In this document: in pieces, positions 57,307 to 64,000 of the stretch
How the letters are laid out: each line of letters begins with the position of its first letter
Numbering within the stretch: position 1 is the stretch's first letter
NCBI RefSeq assembly: GCF_000005825.2
Contig: NC_013791.2
Span: forward strand, 1,178,001 to 1,242,000
DNA: 64,000 nt
Reading direction: 5' to 3'
Source: Alkalihalophilus pseudofirmus OF4
GTDB lineage: Bacteria > Bacillota > Bacilli > Bacillales > Bacillaceae_D
Notes under the pieces: generated by a model
What the model saw: the letters and a program-made list of their open reading frames with translations, nothing else
Told to the model about the DNA's origin: nothing
Databases searched by the model: none
Program-made: the position numbers and the translations under genes

Positions 57307-58392
57307 ATGATGATTCGTGGATTGTCTTATCAGCGAGGAATTTTCTTTATGGGTAAGACACATATAGCCTGTTCCTATCACGATAAAGGCCGGCTTGTGA
57401 CATGGATTAAGCCATATGAGACAAAAACAGTCCTTATAATGGCAAAGCAGATCATTTTATCAATGCCCTTATGGTTCAAGGCTGTTGTACTAGCATGGAT
57501 CGCTCTAGTATTCGTCCCTAAACTGCCATTTTTAATAGAGTGGAATGGACTGCCGTTTTACACGCTCTTCTATTTAATGTTTGGCACACATTTCATGTTC
57601 CCGAACAGTTTAAGAAAATACCACGGAGCGGAGCATAAGGTGTTTAGTGATCGGGGAGTTAAGCGTCGGGGGAGATTATACCGAATAAAAAAAGCAGCCA
57701 TAACGAATCGCTTTTGTTCAACAAATATTGTGGTGATCTACTTTTTAAGTGTGATAAGTTTATGTATCATTTTCCTGGCAGCTGGATTACAGGTAACGGA
57801 TGCACTTATGTATAGCTCTTATGCAGCGCTTCTTTTCATTCCGCTTCTTCAGTTCGTGATGAGAGGAAAGATAGCAGGGTTTAAATGGCTTCAACAATTC
57901 ATTTTAACCATCTCTTATTGGCTGCAAGAGAAAATTACAACAGCAGAACCAGAACATAAGCATTTAATATGTGCGCTACAGTCTTACAGGACGCTCGCTA
58001 AAGAAGAGTTTCCAGAACATCTAGCAGCGCGGAAAGTGATGAAAAAGAAGGAGGGAAAACATATGGCAATTGTTGATGTTACGGTTATACCAATTGGAAC
58101 GGAGACACCGAGTGTGAGTCAATATGTAGCTGAAATTCAGAACGTGTTATCATCATACGAAGATAAAATCACCTATGAATTAACACCAATGAGTACATTG
58201 ATTGAAGGAGAGCTGCCAGTCTTATTTGAAGTTATCCAAGCTATTCATGAGGTGCCGTTTAAGCATGGATTAAAGCGTGTAGCAACAAATATTCGTATTG
58301 ATGACCGCAGGGATAAAGAGTCAACGATGCAAAGCAAACGTGCATCAGTAGAAGCTCGCATGAAACAGCAACCGAATGATTCAATAAAATGA
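57307..58392 (+). CDS. DUF1385 membrane protein fused in frame to YqgV
   Basis: A single 361-codon frame. Residues 1-250 look like DUF1385: several membrane segments, the KYHGAEHKVFS motif (about residues 104-114) and FCSTN, corresponding to the family's RCGT-type motif. Residues 253-361 are a complete YqgV/MTH1187 thiamine-binding protein. At the junction KKKEGKH is encoded by a perfect AAGGAGGG site seven bases before the YqgV ATG. Either a real fusion or two products from one frame. DUF1385 function is unknown. Confidence 0.65.
   Translation: MMIRGLSYQRGIFFMGKTHIACSYHDKGRLVTWIKPYETKTVLIMAKQIILSMPLWFKAVVLAWIALVFVPKLPFLIEWNGLPFYTLFYLMFGTHFMFPNSLRKYHGAEHKVFSDRGVKRRGRLYRIKKAAITNRFCSTNIVVIYFLSVISLCIIFLAAGLQVTDALMYSSYAALLFIPLLQFVMRGKIAGFKWLQQFILTISYWLQEKITTAEPEHKHLICALQSYRTLAKEEFPEHLAARKVMKKKEGKHMAIVDVTVIPIGTETPSVSQYVAEIQNVLSSYEDKITYELTPMSTLIEGELPVLFEVIQAIHEVPFKHGLKRVATNIRIDDRRDKESTMQSKRASVEARMKQQPNDSIK
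58063..58392 (+). CDS. yqgV: YqgV/MTH1187-family thiamine-binding protein (internal start)
   Basis: 109 residues beginning MAIVDVTVIPIGT, ending in a basic tail. The family forms a ferredoxin-like fold that binds thiamine. Independent initiation is likely because AAGGAGGG (58048-58055) lies seven bases before the ATG. In B. subtilis YqgV follows YqgU; here the thiamine operon and FetAB genes lie between. It shares the 3' part of the 361-codon frame. Confidence 0.75.
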   Translation: MAIVDVTVIPIGTETPSVSQYVAEIQNVLSSYEDKITYELTPMSTLIEGELPVLFEVIQAIHEVPFKHGLKRVATNIRIDDRRDKESTMQSKRASVEARMKQQPNDSIK

Positions 58393-58444
58393 TTCAATCG
58401 AATAACTCAGTCGAATAATTCAATCAAATAATCCATTCAAATAA
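58393..58444. repeat. Four tandem 13-bp repeats
   Basis: TTCAATCGAATAA, CTCAGTCGAATAA, TTCAATCAAATAA and TCCATTCAAATAA follow each other without gap from the base after the yqgV stop codon. Confidence 0.75.
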
Positions 58445-58470
58445 CTCTAGAGAGAATAGGCAATAAACTC

Positions 58471-58504
58471 ACAAAAAAACGAACCGATTGGTTCGTTTTT
58501 TTGT
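58471..58504. terminator. Bidirectional terminator
   Basis: AAAAAAACGAACC pairs with GGTTCGTTTTTTT around loop GATT, between convergent genes. Confidence 0.85.
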
Positions 58505-58510
58505 AAGAAG

Positions 58511-58963
58511 TTATAATGTTTTCACCATCGACACATGCGGGATACCCGCATCAAGAAATTCATCCGAGGTGATTTCATAACCTAACTTCGAGTAAAAGGG
58601 TTCTGCATGAGTTTGAGCATTCAGCTTTACCTTTGAAACACCAAGATTCAGCGCCTCTTTTTCCATTTCATTCATTAAAAAACGTCCTGCACCAGTGCCG
58701 CGTGCATCTTTTGCCACACATATACGTTCAGCTTTAGCGTACCCATCAACCAAGCGTAAGCGTCCTGCACCGATTGGTTTTGAACCAATATCTTCTGAAC
58801 CAATTGTACGGTCGTTTTCATACATGACAAAATGAATGCTTTGATCTTCTAAATCATCTACTTCTTCCTCTTTAGGTACGTTTTGTTCTTCTACAAATAC
58901 CTTCGTTCGAATGGAATAAGCATCTTTTAACTGTTGATCATTCATAACTTTAACTACATTCAT
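58511..58963 (-). CDS. yjcF: GNAT-family acetyltransferase YjcF
   Basis: 150 residues, an ElaA/YjcF-like N-acetyltransferase. The RTKVFVEEQNVPKEEEVDDLE opening and the acetyl-CoA loop VAKDARGTGAGRFLM (about residues 83-97) are typical, as is AEPFYSKLGYE. Substrate unknown. An internal duplication is visible in IGSEDIGSKPIGAGR. It is last in a yjcH-yjcG-yjcF group, seven bases after yjcG. Confidence 0.85.
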   Translation of the reverse strand: MNVVKVMNDQQLKDAYSIRTKVFVEEQNVPKEEEVDDLEDQSIHFVMYENDRTIGSEDIGSKPIGAGRLRLVDGYAKAERICVAKDARGTGAGRFLMNEMEKEALNLGVSKVKLNAQTHAEPFYSKLGYEITSDEFLDAGIPHVSMVKTL

Positions 58964-58970
58964 CTGTTCG

Positions 58971-59480
58971 TTATTCTCCTAAGCGATAGGTTTCATAAAC
59001 GGTCCAAGAACCATTTTCTAATTGATACAGCAGCTGCATGCGATCAATCACTTCATGGTGCTCAATTTTTTTCATTTTTAAACGTCCTACAACATCTGCC
59101 ACCTCATCATTTGATAGGTCTTGACCAATCGTCACATGAGGAATGAACTTATATTTTGTGTTTTCTTCAAAAGGCTCTTGATGAAGCTTAGCATATAATT
59201 CAGAAAGCGTTTCGTGCTCTTTAATTTTAAAGAAAATCGTATTTGATTGTGGAGAAAAAGTATCTACTTTATACACATCAATTTCTACAGGTGATGAGCT
59301 TTTAGCAATGTCCCTTAATTTAGATGTAATGTAGGGAAGATTATCATCGCTAATTTCAAAGGGCTCTTTAACTGTAATATGCGGTGGAATTAAAGCATAA
59401 TGGGAATCATAGCGCATACGGAATGAATTCGCTAAATCTTGCAATTTCTTAGTTGGAAATAATGCAATACCATATTTCAT
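58971..59480 (-). CDS. yjcG: 2H phosphoesterase-like protein YjcG
   Basis: A 169-residue protein of the 2'-5' RNA ligase/2H superfamily with both HxT motifs, HITVKEPF and HVTIGQDL, which would form the active site of a cyclic phosphodiesterase. The start at 59480 (MKYGIALFP) follows AGGAGGATGAGG; the frame extends six codons upstream. Operon with yjcF. Natural substrate unknown. Confidence 0.85.
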   Translation of the reverse strand: MKYGIALFPTKKLQDLANSFRMRYDSHYALIPPHITVKEPFEISDDNLPYITSKLRDIAKSSSPVEIDVYKVDTFSPQSNTIFFKIKEHETLSELYAKLHQEPFEENTKYKFIPHVTIGQDLSNDEVADVVGRLKMKKIEHHEVIDRMQLLYQLENGSWTVYETYRLGE

Positions 59481-59581
59481 TGACCTCATCCTCCTCAATC
59501 TCGTTTTTATTTATCATACAGATACTTACTAAAAATGTCTATTAGCTCTTAGTCCTTTTTGTAAAAAACAGCAGTCGCATC

Positions 59582-59611
59582 AGTTCAATCAATCATAGTT
59601 CAATCAATCAT
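59582..59611. repeat. Perfect 15-bp tandem duplication
   Basis: AGTTCAATCAATCAT occurs at 59582-59596 and 59597-59611. The second copy covers the last codons and stop of yjcH, the first lies just beyond it. Confidence 0.75.
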
Positions 59612-60338
59612 ACGGAAGGAGAGTAGTAAGGGCGCGCGGTAAATCTTTTTGCCAGTAAGTCCACGTATGATCTCCTTCAAATTCAAAGTAAGTGTACGGA
59701 AATTTTTTCTCTGTCAATAATTCATTTAAATCACGATTTGGAGAGAGGAAATCTAGCACATTTCCATCGGTGGTTTTGACTTCCGTTTCTTTTGTACCAA
59801 TGACATGATAGATCGCAATTGATTCAGTTTTAGTACAATTTGAAACCGCATCAAGCACCGTTTTATTAACGTATGGAGAATGCATCATTACTTGTCCAAA
59901 CAGGCTCGGATATTCGATTGCTGCCATTAAAGAGATCGTAGCTGCAAGTGAATCACCAGCTAATGTTCTGCTTGCTGCAAGTTGATGAGTTGGGAATTTT
60001 TCATCGAGATAAGGGACTAATTCATGTGCCAAAAATCGAATATAAGCTTCAGCTTTTTCACCATCAGGGTGATAGCGCTTTCTTCTTTCATCAACGCTTG
60101 GATAAGGGACACCGACAATAATGACATCTCGAAGTTCAGCCTCTTCAATTAATTCCTCGACTTGTCTTGGAATACGCCCCAATTGAAAATAATCATTCCC
60201 ATCTTGACAAATAAGCAGATCATACGATTTTAGTGGAGTGAAATTTGGTGGAGTATAATAAAGTAATTTTTGCTCTGTTTGTAGATACTCACTGTTAAAT
60301 GTTTCTTCAAAAAGAGTACCTTCATAAGGTCTTGCCAT
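59604..60338 (-). CDS. yjcH: Esterase-like alpha/beta hydrolase YjcH
   Basis: About 244 residues. The nucleophile elbow is AGDSLAATIS, and GDHTWTYW near the C terminus supplies the histidine, as in Fes/enterochelin esterase-like proteins. Start at ATG 60338 (MARPYEG), nine bases after AAAGGA. It heads the yjcH-yjcG-yjcF group, with about 120 bp before yjcG. Function unknown beyond hydrolase. Confidence 0.82.
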   Translation of the reverse strand: MARPYEGTLFEETFNSEYLQTEQKLLYYTPPNFTPLKSYDLLICQDGNDYFQLGRIPRQVEELIEEAELRDVIIVGVPYPSVDERRKRYHPDGEKAEAYIRFLAHELVPYLDEKFPTHQLAASRTLAGDSLAATISLMAAIEYPSLFGQVMMHSPYVNKTVLDAVSNCTKTESIAIYHVIGTKETEVKTTDGNVLDFLSPNRDLNELLTEKKFPYTYFEFEGDHTWTYWQKDLPRALTTLLPYD

Positions 60339-60543
60339 CTGTGCCAATCCTTTCTTATTACTAAATTTAATGAAGTGTTTTTATTTACCGTATATCAGGG
60401 TACATATTCATTACGTAATGGTTTTATTTTAACATAATTCATGTCTAAAAGCCTTTTTTGAAAGCTGCATCAAAGGAATGATGCACGAGGAATGACTATT
60501 CAGTAAATTATGATAAAATAGAGAAAAAAGAGGGGGATGTATC

Positions 60544-61095
60544 ATGAAGACACCTGTACATTGTGAAGTAGTAGAACAGGCAGCTAGAGAAAAATTAAAA
60601 AATAGAGGTGTGTCCATTGATGACATTGCATCGATCGTTTATGATCTGCAACGTCCGTATAATGCGCATGTTACACATGAGCAATGCTATGAGAGTGTGG
60701 ATGCTGTATTATGTAAGCGTGAAATCCAGCACGCCATCTTAGTTGGTATTGAACTAGATGAATTAGCAGAAAAAAAGCAGCTGTCAGAACCGCTGCAGTC
60801 TTTAATTGATACAGATGAAGGGTTATTTGGTGTAGATGAAACGATTGCACTAGGCTCTGTTTTTGGGTTTGGAAGTATAGCTGTAACTTCATTTGGCTAT
60901 CTTGATAAACAAAAAGTCGGGATTATTAATGAGCTGGACAAACGTAAATCAGAAGTACATACTTTCCTAGATGATCTTGTGGCTAGTATCGCAGCAAGTG
61001 CAGCAGCAAGACTCGCACATAGGCTGCGTGACATTGAAGAAAACCGCCGCCTTGAAGATATTAAAAAGCGAGAAGATGAAGAGTTGATCGGTTAA
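60544..61095 (+). CDS. Phosphatidylglycerophosphatase A-family protein (YutG-like)
   Basis: 183 residues. The PgpA-type core is GSVFGFGSIAVTSFGYLDKQKVGIINELDK (about 101-131), with the paired aspartates in the first half. There is no convincing membrane span; it matches the soluble YutG branch found in Bacillus. The last 40 residues are charged coiled coil. AGAGGGGG precedes the ATG. Role in phospholipid synthesis is by family only. Confidence 0.75.
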   Translation: MKTPVHCEVVEQAAREKLKNRGVSIDDIASIVYDLQRPYNAHVTHEQCYESVDAVLCKREIQHAILVGIELDELAEKKQLSEPLQSLIDTDEGLFGVDETIALGSVFGFGSIAVTSFGYLDKQKVGIINELDKRKSEVHTFLDDLVASIAASAAARLAHRLRDIEENRRLEDIKKREDEELIG

Positions 61096-61096
61096 A

Positions 61097-61270
61097 CAAG
61101 GCTTCCGCTGTATGTACTCGCTTTCCACAGAGTGTCCCGAAGCCTCCCTATCGTTCCGCTCTTGTGAGATACCTATCAGTAAAAGTCGCCCTACCATAGT
61201 TGTTGATTTCCGCTGCAGGCACACGCTTTCCGCGGGCGGCCCGGGAGCTTCTTCATTGCTTGAGCAGACA
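61097..61270 (+). repeat. GC-rich intergenic repeat fragments (copy e and a degenerate neighbour)
   Basis: GTTGTTGATTTCCGCTGCAG followed by CGCTTTCCGCGGGCGGCC and GGGAGCTTC (61199-61252) is the 5' half of the family seen at 9.5 kb. A more worn copy (CGCTTTCC, GAAGCCTCC, TGTGAGAT) lies at 61097-61170. Confidence 0.65.
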
Positions 61271-61284
61271 GAATTCAGTATAAT
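61256..61284 (+). promoter_or_regulatory. Promoter at the end of a repeat copy
   Basis: TTGCTT at 61256-61261, 17 bp, TATAAT at 61279-61284, serving the small gene at 61320. The -35 lies at the truncated edge of the repeat. Confidence 0.5.
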
Positions 61285-61319
61285 AGAAGATATTGGATGA
61301 AAGAAGGTTTGCTCTAGTG

Positions 61320-61505
61320 ATGAAATCGTTGCCGAAGTGGATCTACTATAAACAAACGTTTCGTACGAAATTTCAAGCAGGGTGCATTAAAGCAAAGCTT
61401 GAAGATAATTGGATGAACGGCTATGAAGTTGGGCCATTAGTTGAGGTTCGCAAACTCAAGACGAATAAGTACATCGTTCGTTACACATATGATGAAACGG
61501 TATAA
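61320..61505 (+). CDS. Small protein of unknown function
   Basis: 61 residues, MKSLPKWIYYKQTFRTKFQAG to KYIVRYTYDETV; basic, with many aromatic residues and no membrane span. ATG 61320 (or GTG 61317) follows AAGAAGGT. It has its own promoter and a strong terminator. Not recognised. Confidence 0.6.
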   Translation: MKSLPKWIYYKQTFRTKFQAGCIKAKLEDNWMNGYEVGPLVEVRKLKTNKYIVRYTYDETV

Positions 61506-61532
61506 AGAAGTCTTAAATAAGTATTCACCAAA

Positions 61533-61571
61533 AAAAGAGCTGAAACGGCATGGCCGTTTCAGCTCTTTTGC
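61533..61571. terminator. Bidirectional terminator before fumC
   Basis: AAAAGAGCTGAAACGGC pairs perfectly with GCCGTTTCAGCTCTTTT, a 17-bp stem between convergent genes. Confidence 0.85.
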
Positions 61572-61572
61572 T

Positions 61573-62943
61573 TTACTTCTCATTAACCATATTTTCAGGG
61601 CGAACGAATGTATCAAATTCTTCGGGTGTTATATAGCCGGTCTTCTCCGCTGCTTCACGTAATGTTAGATTTTCGTCAAAGGCGAGTTTTGCAATCTTTG
61701 CTGCTTTTTCATAACCAATGTGCGGATTAAGAGCAGTCACAAGCATTAACGAATTATTTAAGTGATCTTTCATTTTCTCCTCGTTAATATCTAAGCCCGC
61801 TAGACAGCGGTCATGGAAGCTGGACATGCCATCACGAAGTAATTCGATTGATTGAAGCACATTGTATATGATGACAGGCTTAAATACATTTAATTGAAAG
61901 TGTCCCTGACTAGCAGCAAAGCCGACTGTTGCATCATTTCCAAACACCTGAGCGCATACCATCGTCATTGCCTCAGCTTGAGTAGGGTTTACCTTTCCAG
62001 GCATAATCGAACTACCAGGTTCATTAATAGGCAGTTGATATTCGCCAATTCCTGATCTCGGACCAGAGGCTAAGAGACGAATATCATTTGCGATTTTAAA
62101 TAAATTTGCTGCAAGTCCTTTTAAGTTTCCATGCAGACCTACTAAAGCATCATGACTGGTAAGCCCATGAAAATAATTCGTAGAAGAGGTGAATGTTGTA
62201 CCTAATTGAGTAGATAGCTGCTTACTCACCGCTTCGCCAAAACCCTTAGGAGCATTAAGACCTGTCCCGACAGCAGTTCCGCCGATCGTTAGAATTCTCA
62301 CATGTTCAAGGCTTTCTTCGATCATTTTTTTACTTGTCTCAAGCATATGTCTAAAGCCGCTGATTTCTTGTGCTACTGTTAAAGGAGTAGCATCTTGCAA
62401 GTGAGTACGGCCGATCTTCACCACATCTTGAAATGCTTGTTCTTTCTCTTTACATGTCTCAATCATTCGATCAATTTCTTTATAAAGAGTTTTTTCAACA
62501 GCAAAGACTGTAGCCACATGCATGGCTGTTGGAAAGGTATCATTTGAACTTTGTGAACGGTTCACGTCATCATTAGGATGAATGAATCCTTCTTTTGATT
62601 CGTTAGCTAATCTAGCGACTACTTCATTAACATTCATATTTGATTGAGTACCGCTACCTGTCTGCCATACAACAAGAGGGAAGTGCTTTCTTGCATCTTG
62701 TTCTAGAAGCCGCTGAATGGAATCAATAATGGCTGCTGCTTTTTCTTCTTCTATTGCTCCCAATTCTTTATTTGCAATCGCACACGCTTTTTTAAGGTGA
62801 AGAAATGCTGTTATAACCTCATTTGGAATTTTTTCTTTTCCAATTGGGAAATTCTCTAAGCTTCGCTGTGTCTGTGCACCCCAAAGTTTATCATCTTCCA
62901 CATACATTTCACCTAAAGTATCTCTTTCTATCCGTTTACTCAT
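61573..62943 (-). CDS. fumC: Fumarate hydratase class II
   Basis: A 456-residue TCA-cycle enzyme. The superfamily signature is [13 protein letters not shown], with the catalytic [10 protein letters not shown]. The fumarase-type N terminus is [31 protein letters not shown], and [12 protein letters not shown] and [14 protein letters not shown] are classical FumC stretches that separate it from the aspartase at 48 kb. Monocistronic; 400 bp of upstream gap separates it from nupC. Confidence 0.96.
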   Translation of the reverse strand: MSKRIERDTLGEMYVEDDKLWGAQTQRSLENFPIGKEKIPNEVITAFLHLKKACAIANKELGAIEEEKAAAIIDSIQRLLEQDARKHFPLVVWQTGSGTQSNMNVNEVVARLANESKEGFIHPNDDVNRSQSSNDTFPTAMHVATVFAVEKTLYKEIDRMIETCKEKEQAFQDVVKIGRTHLQDATPLTVAQEISGFRHMLETSKKMIEESLEHVRILTIGGTAVGTGLNAPKGFGEAVSKQLSTQLGTTFTSSTNYFHGLTSHDALVGLHGNLKGLAANLFKIANDIRLLASGPRSGIGEYQLPINEPGSSIMPGKVNPTQAEAMTMVCAQVFGNDATVGFAASQGHFQLNVFKPVIIYNVLQSIELLRDGMSSFHDRCLAGLDINEEKMKDHLNNSLMLVTALNPHIGYEKAAKIAKLAFDENLTLREAAEKTGYITPEEFDTFVRPENMVNEK

Positions 62944-63163
62944 CTAGAAAACTCCCTTCTCATTACTAAGATGTTCAAAAGTAACCCTACTTCATACATA
63001 CCCTAAAATGTGAAAATTATTGATTCGATTTTACCAGTGATTCCTATTTACAAGTTGGGCCGTAATTGATATAGTAAGGGAGAAGTTCGGACGTCTGACA
63101 TCTAGACAAGCGTTTACAAATTTCGACACCGCTTTCAAGAACCATTCATTTTTTTAAACGGCA

Positions 63164-63177
63164 AGTAAGCGTTTTCA
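63164..63177 (+). promoter_or_regulatory. Catabolite-responsive element (cre) candidate
   Basis: AGTAAGCGTTTTCA fits the degenerate CcpA consensus WGNAANCGNWNNCW at every position. It lies just before TTGACT (63180-63185), the -35 of a likely promoter for the downstream transporter. A weaker CAAGCGTTTACA lies about 50 bp upstream. The rest of the 400-bp gap shows nothing else clear. Confidence 0.5.
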
Positions 63178-63342
63178 GTTTGACTTTATGAACGATGGGT
63201 ACATATAGGTAGTGTTCATGAAGCATCCTAAAGACGTTGATTCATTGGTTTCTTGTGAAGGCGTTTTCTTAAACGAGTAATGCAGGTGATCTGGCGATTT
63301 GAGCAAGTGACTCGCTAATAAATGAAAAAGAGGTGCGGTATC

Positions 63343-64000
63343 ATGAATTTTTTATGGGGAATTGTTGGGATCATTACGGTTTTTGCGGTTGCATATCTGC
63401 TCTCAGCTAACCGAAAAGCTATTCGCCCTAGAACAATTCTAGGAGGATTAGCTATCCAAATTGGTTTTGCTTTATTGGTCTTAAAGACAACAATTGGGCA
63501 GCAAGCCTTACAAAAGCTAACAGAAGGGGTTCAATGGATCATCAGTGCTGCAAATGAAGGAATTGATTTTGTATTTGGTGGTTTCTTTGATGGGACAGGA
63601 GTAGAATTTGTATTTGCTATTAACGTTTTATCTGTTGTTATTTTCTTCTCTGCTCTCATTTCGGTTTTATACTACCTTGGTGTTATGCAGTTAATCATCA
63701 AATTTATTGGTGGAGGACTTGCAAAATTACTTGGTACATCGAAGACTGAGTCAATGTCTGCAGCTGCAAACATTTTCGTAGGACAAACAGAAGCACCTTT
63801 AATTGTAAAACCTTACTTAAACAAAATGTCACAATCAGAACTTTTTGCTGTTATGACAGGGGGACTTGCCTCTGTAGCGGGTTCAGTATTGATTGGGTAT
63901 GCACTGCTTGGAGTTCCGCTTGAATACCTGCTTGCAGCTAGTTTCATGGCAGCTCCAGCTGGTCTGATTATGGCAAAAATGATTGTACCTGAAACAGAGC
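63343..64000 (+). CDS. Concentrative nucleoside transporter NupC (5' part)
   Basis: The first 219 codons of a CNT-family transporter; the frame is open at the window end. N-terminal membrane segments are followed by the diagnostic ETEAPLIVKPYL-like stretch (GQTEAPLIVKPYLNKMSQSELFAVMTGGLASVAGSVL), where Gln-Glu binds the nucleoside. It imports nucleosides with Na+ or H+. AGAGGTGCGG precedes the ATG. A cre candidate upstream suggests catabolite control. Confidence 0.92.
   Translation, partial: MNFLWGIVGIITVFAVAYLLSANRKAIRPRTILGGLAIQIGFALLVLKTTIGQQALQKLTEGVQWIISAANEGIDFVFGGFFDGTGVEFVFAINVLSVVIFFSALISVLYYLGVMQLIIKFIGGGLAKLLGTSKTESMSAAANIFVGQTEAPLIVKPYLNKMSQSELFAVMTGGLASVAGSVLIGYALLGVPLEYLLAASFMAAPAGLIMAKMIVPETE

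Noticed and set aside
61573-62943. Second aspartase
   Set aside because: N terminus and [19 protein letters not shown] stretches are those of class II fumarase.

Overview
The window is a contiguous stretch of a spore-forming, low-GC Gram-positive chromosome of the family Bacillaceae. The gene order zur, yqfW, yqfX, ispG, yqfZ, yqgB, sodA, yqgE, pbpA, rpmG, yqgN, gluP, yqgQ, glcK, yqgU, thi genes, yqgV follows the yqf-yqg region of Bacillus subtilis as I remember it. Strong AGGAGG-type ribosome binding sites, TTG/GTG starts, a GerA-family germination protein and candidate sigma-A promoters agree. NhaC and a Na+/phosphate-type transporter hint at an alkaliphilic or halotolerant member, but the species cannot be fixed from sequence alone.

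Region by region. 1-11.2 kb is metal and phosphate homeostasis: a histidine-kinase tail, a Mn-type ABC ATPase/permease pair behind an MntR-like palindrome, a lytic transglycosylase, the ppx-ppk polyphosphate operon, and a zinc ABC system (ATPase, two paralogous permeases, Zur) behind a Zur-like box. No solute-binding protein accompanies either transporter. 11.2-20.5 kb holds a DUF1540 protein, YqfW, YqfX, IspG, a LysM-type protein, an MFS exporter, a DUF1002 protein, a 37-codon gene on the minus strand, an NfeD-like protein, YqgB (DUF1189) and a Na/Pi cotransporter. 20.8-21.25 kb is a five-tRNA operon (Asn, Met, His, Ile2, Ser). Then follow uppP, sodA, yqgE, a 6S-like RNA and pbpA.

28.5-35.5 kb is the most distinctive block. 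It is a four-gene alpha-glucan operon: an HTH-DUF4912 protein, a GH57 branching enzyme fused to a GT4 glucan synthase, a sugar-nucleotide pyrophosphorylase fused to a phosphohexomutase domain that has lost its catalytic motifs, and what looks like an orphan N-terminal domain of a GH15 glucoamylase. After it come a cysteine-poor L33 gene, 5-FTHF cyclo-ligase, DUF92, a ThiF/MoeB-like E1 enzyme, NhaC, a HAD hydrolase, the rhomboid GluP, a SpoVAF/GerA-type protein, YueI, YqgQ, glucokinase, aspartase and YqgU. From 51.1 kb a TPP riboswitch with terminator controls thiE-thiS-thiG-thiO-thiD, which lacks thiF; the E1 enzyme at 37.3 kb may fill that role. The window ends with a FetAB-like exporter, a DUF1385-YqgV in-frame fusion, yjcH-yjcG-yjcF, a PgpA/YutG-like phosphatase, fumC and the start of a CNT nucleoside transporter.

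Intergenic DNA carries at least three repeat families. The first is GC-rich elements of about 110-130 bp (9.1-9.8 kb, 61.1-61.3 kb). The second is units of about 125 bp with a hairpin whose stem varies in a compensatory way around a constant A5GC loop (23.3-23.7 kb, 38.7-39.1 kb). The third, and most striking, is two unlinked arrays of 21-bp units ending in a CGCAAT-like core (21.3-21.5 kb, 38.4-38.65 kb). The two arrays correspond unit by unit, including one 19-bp unit at the same rank. I know of no description of them.
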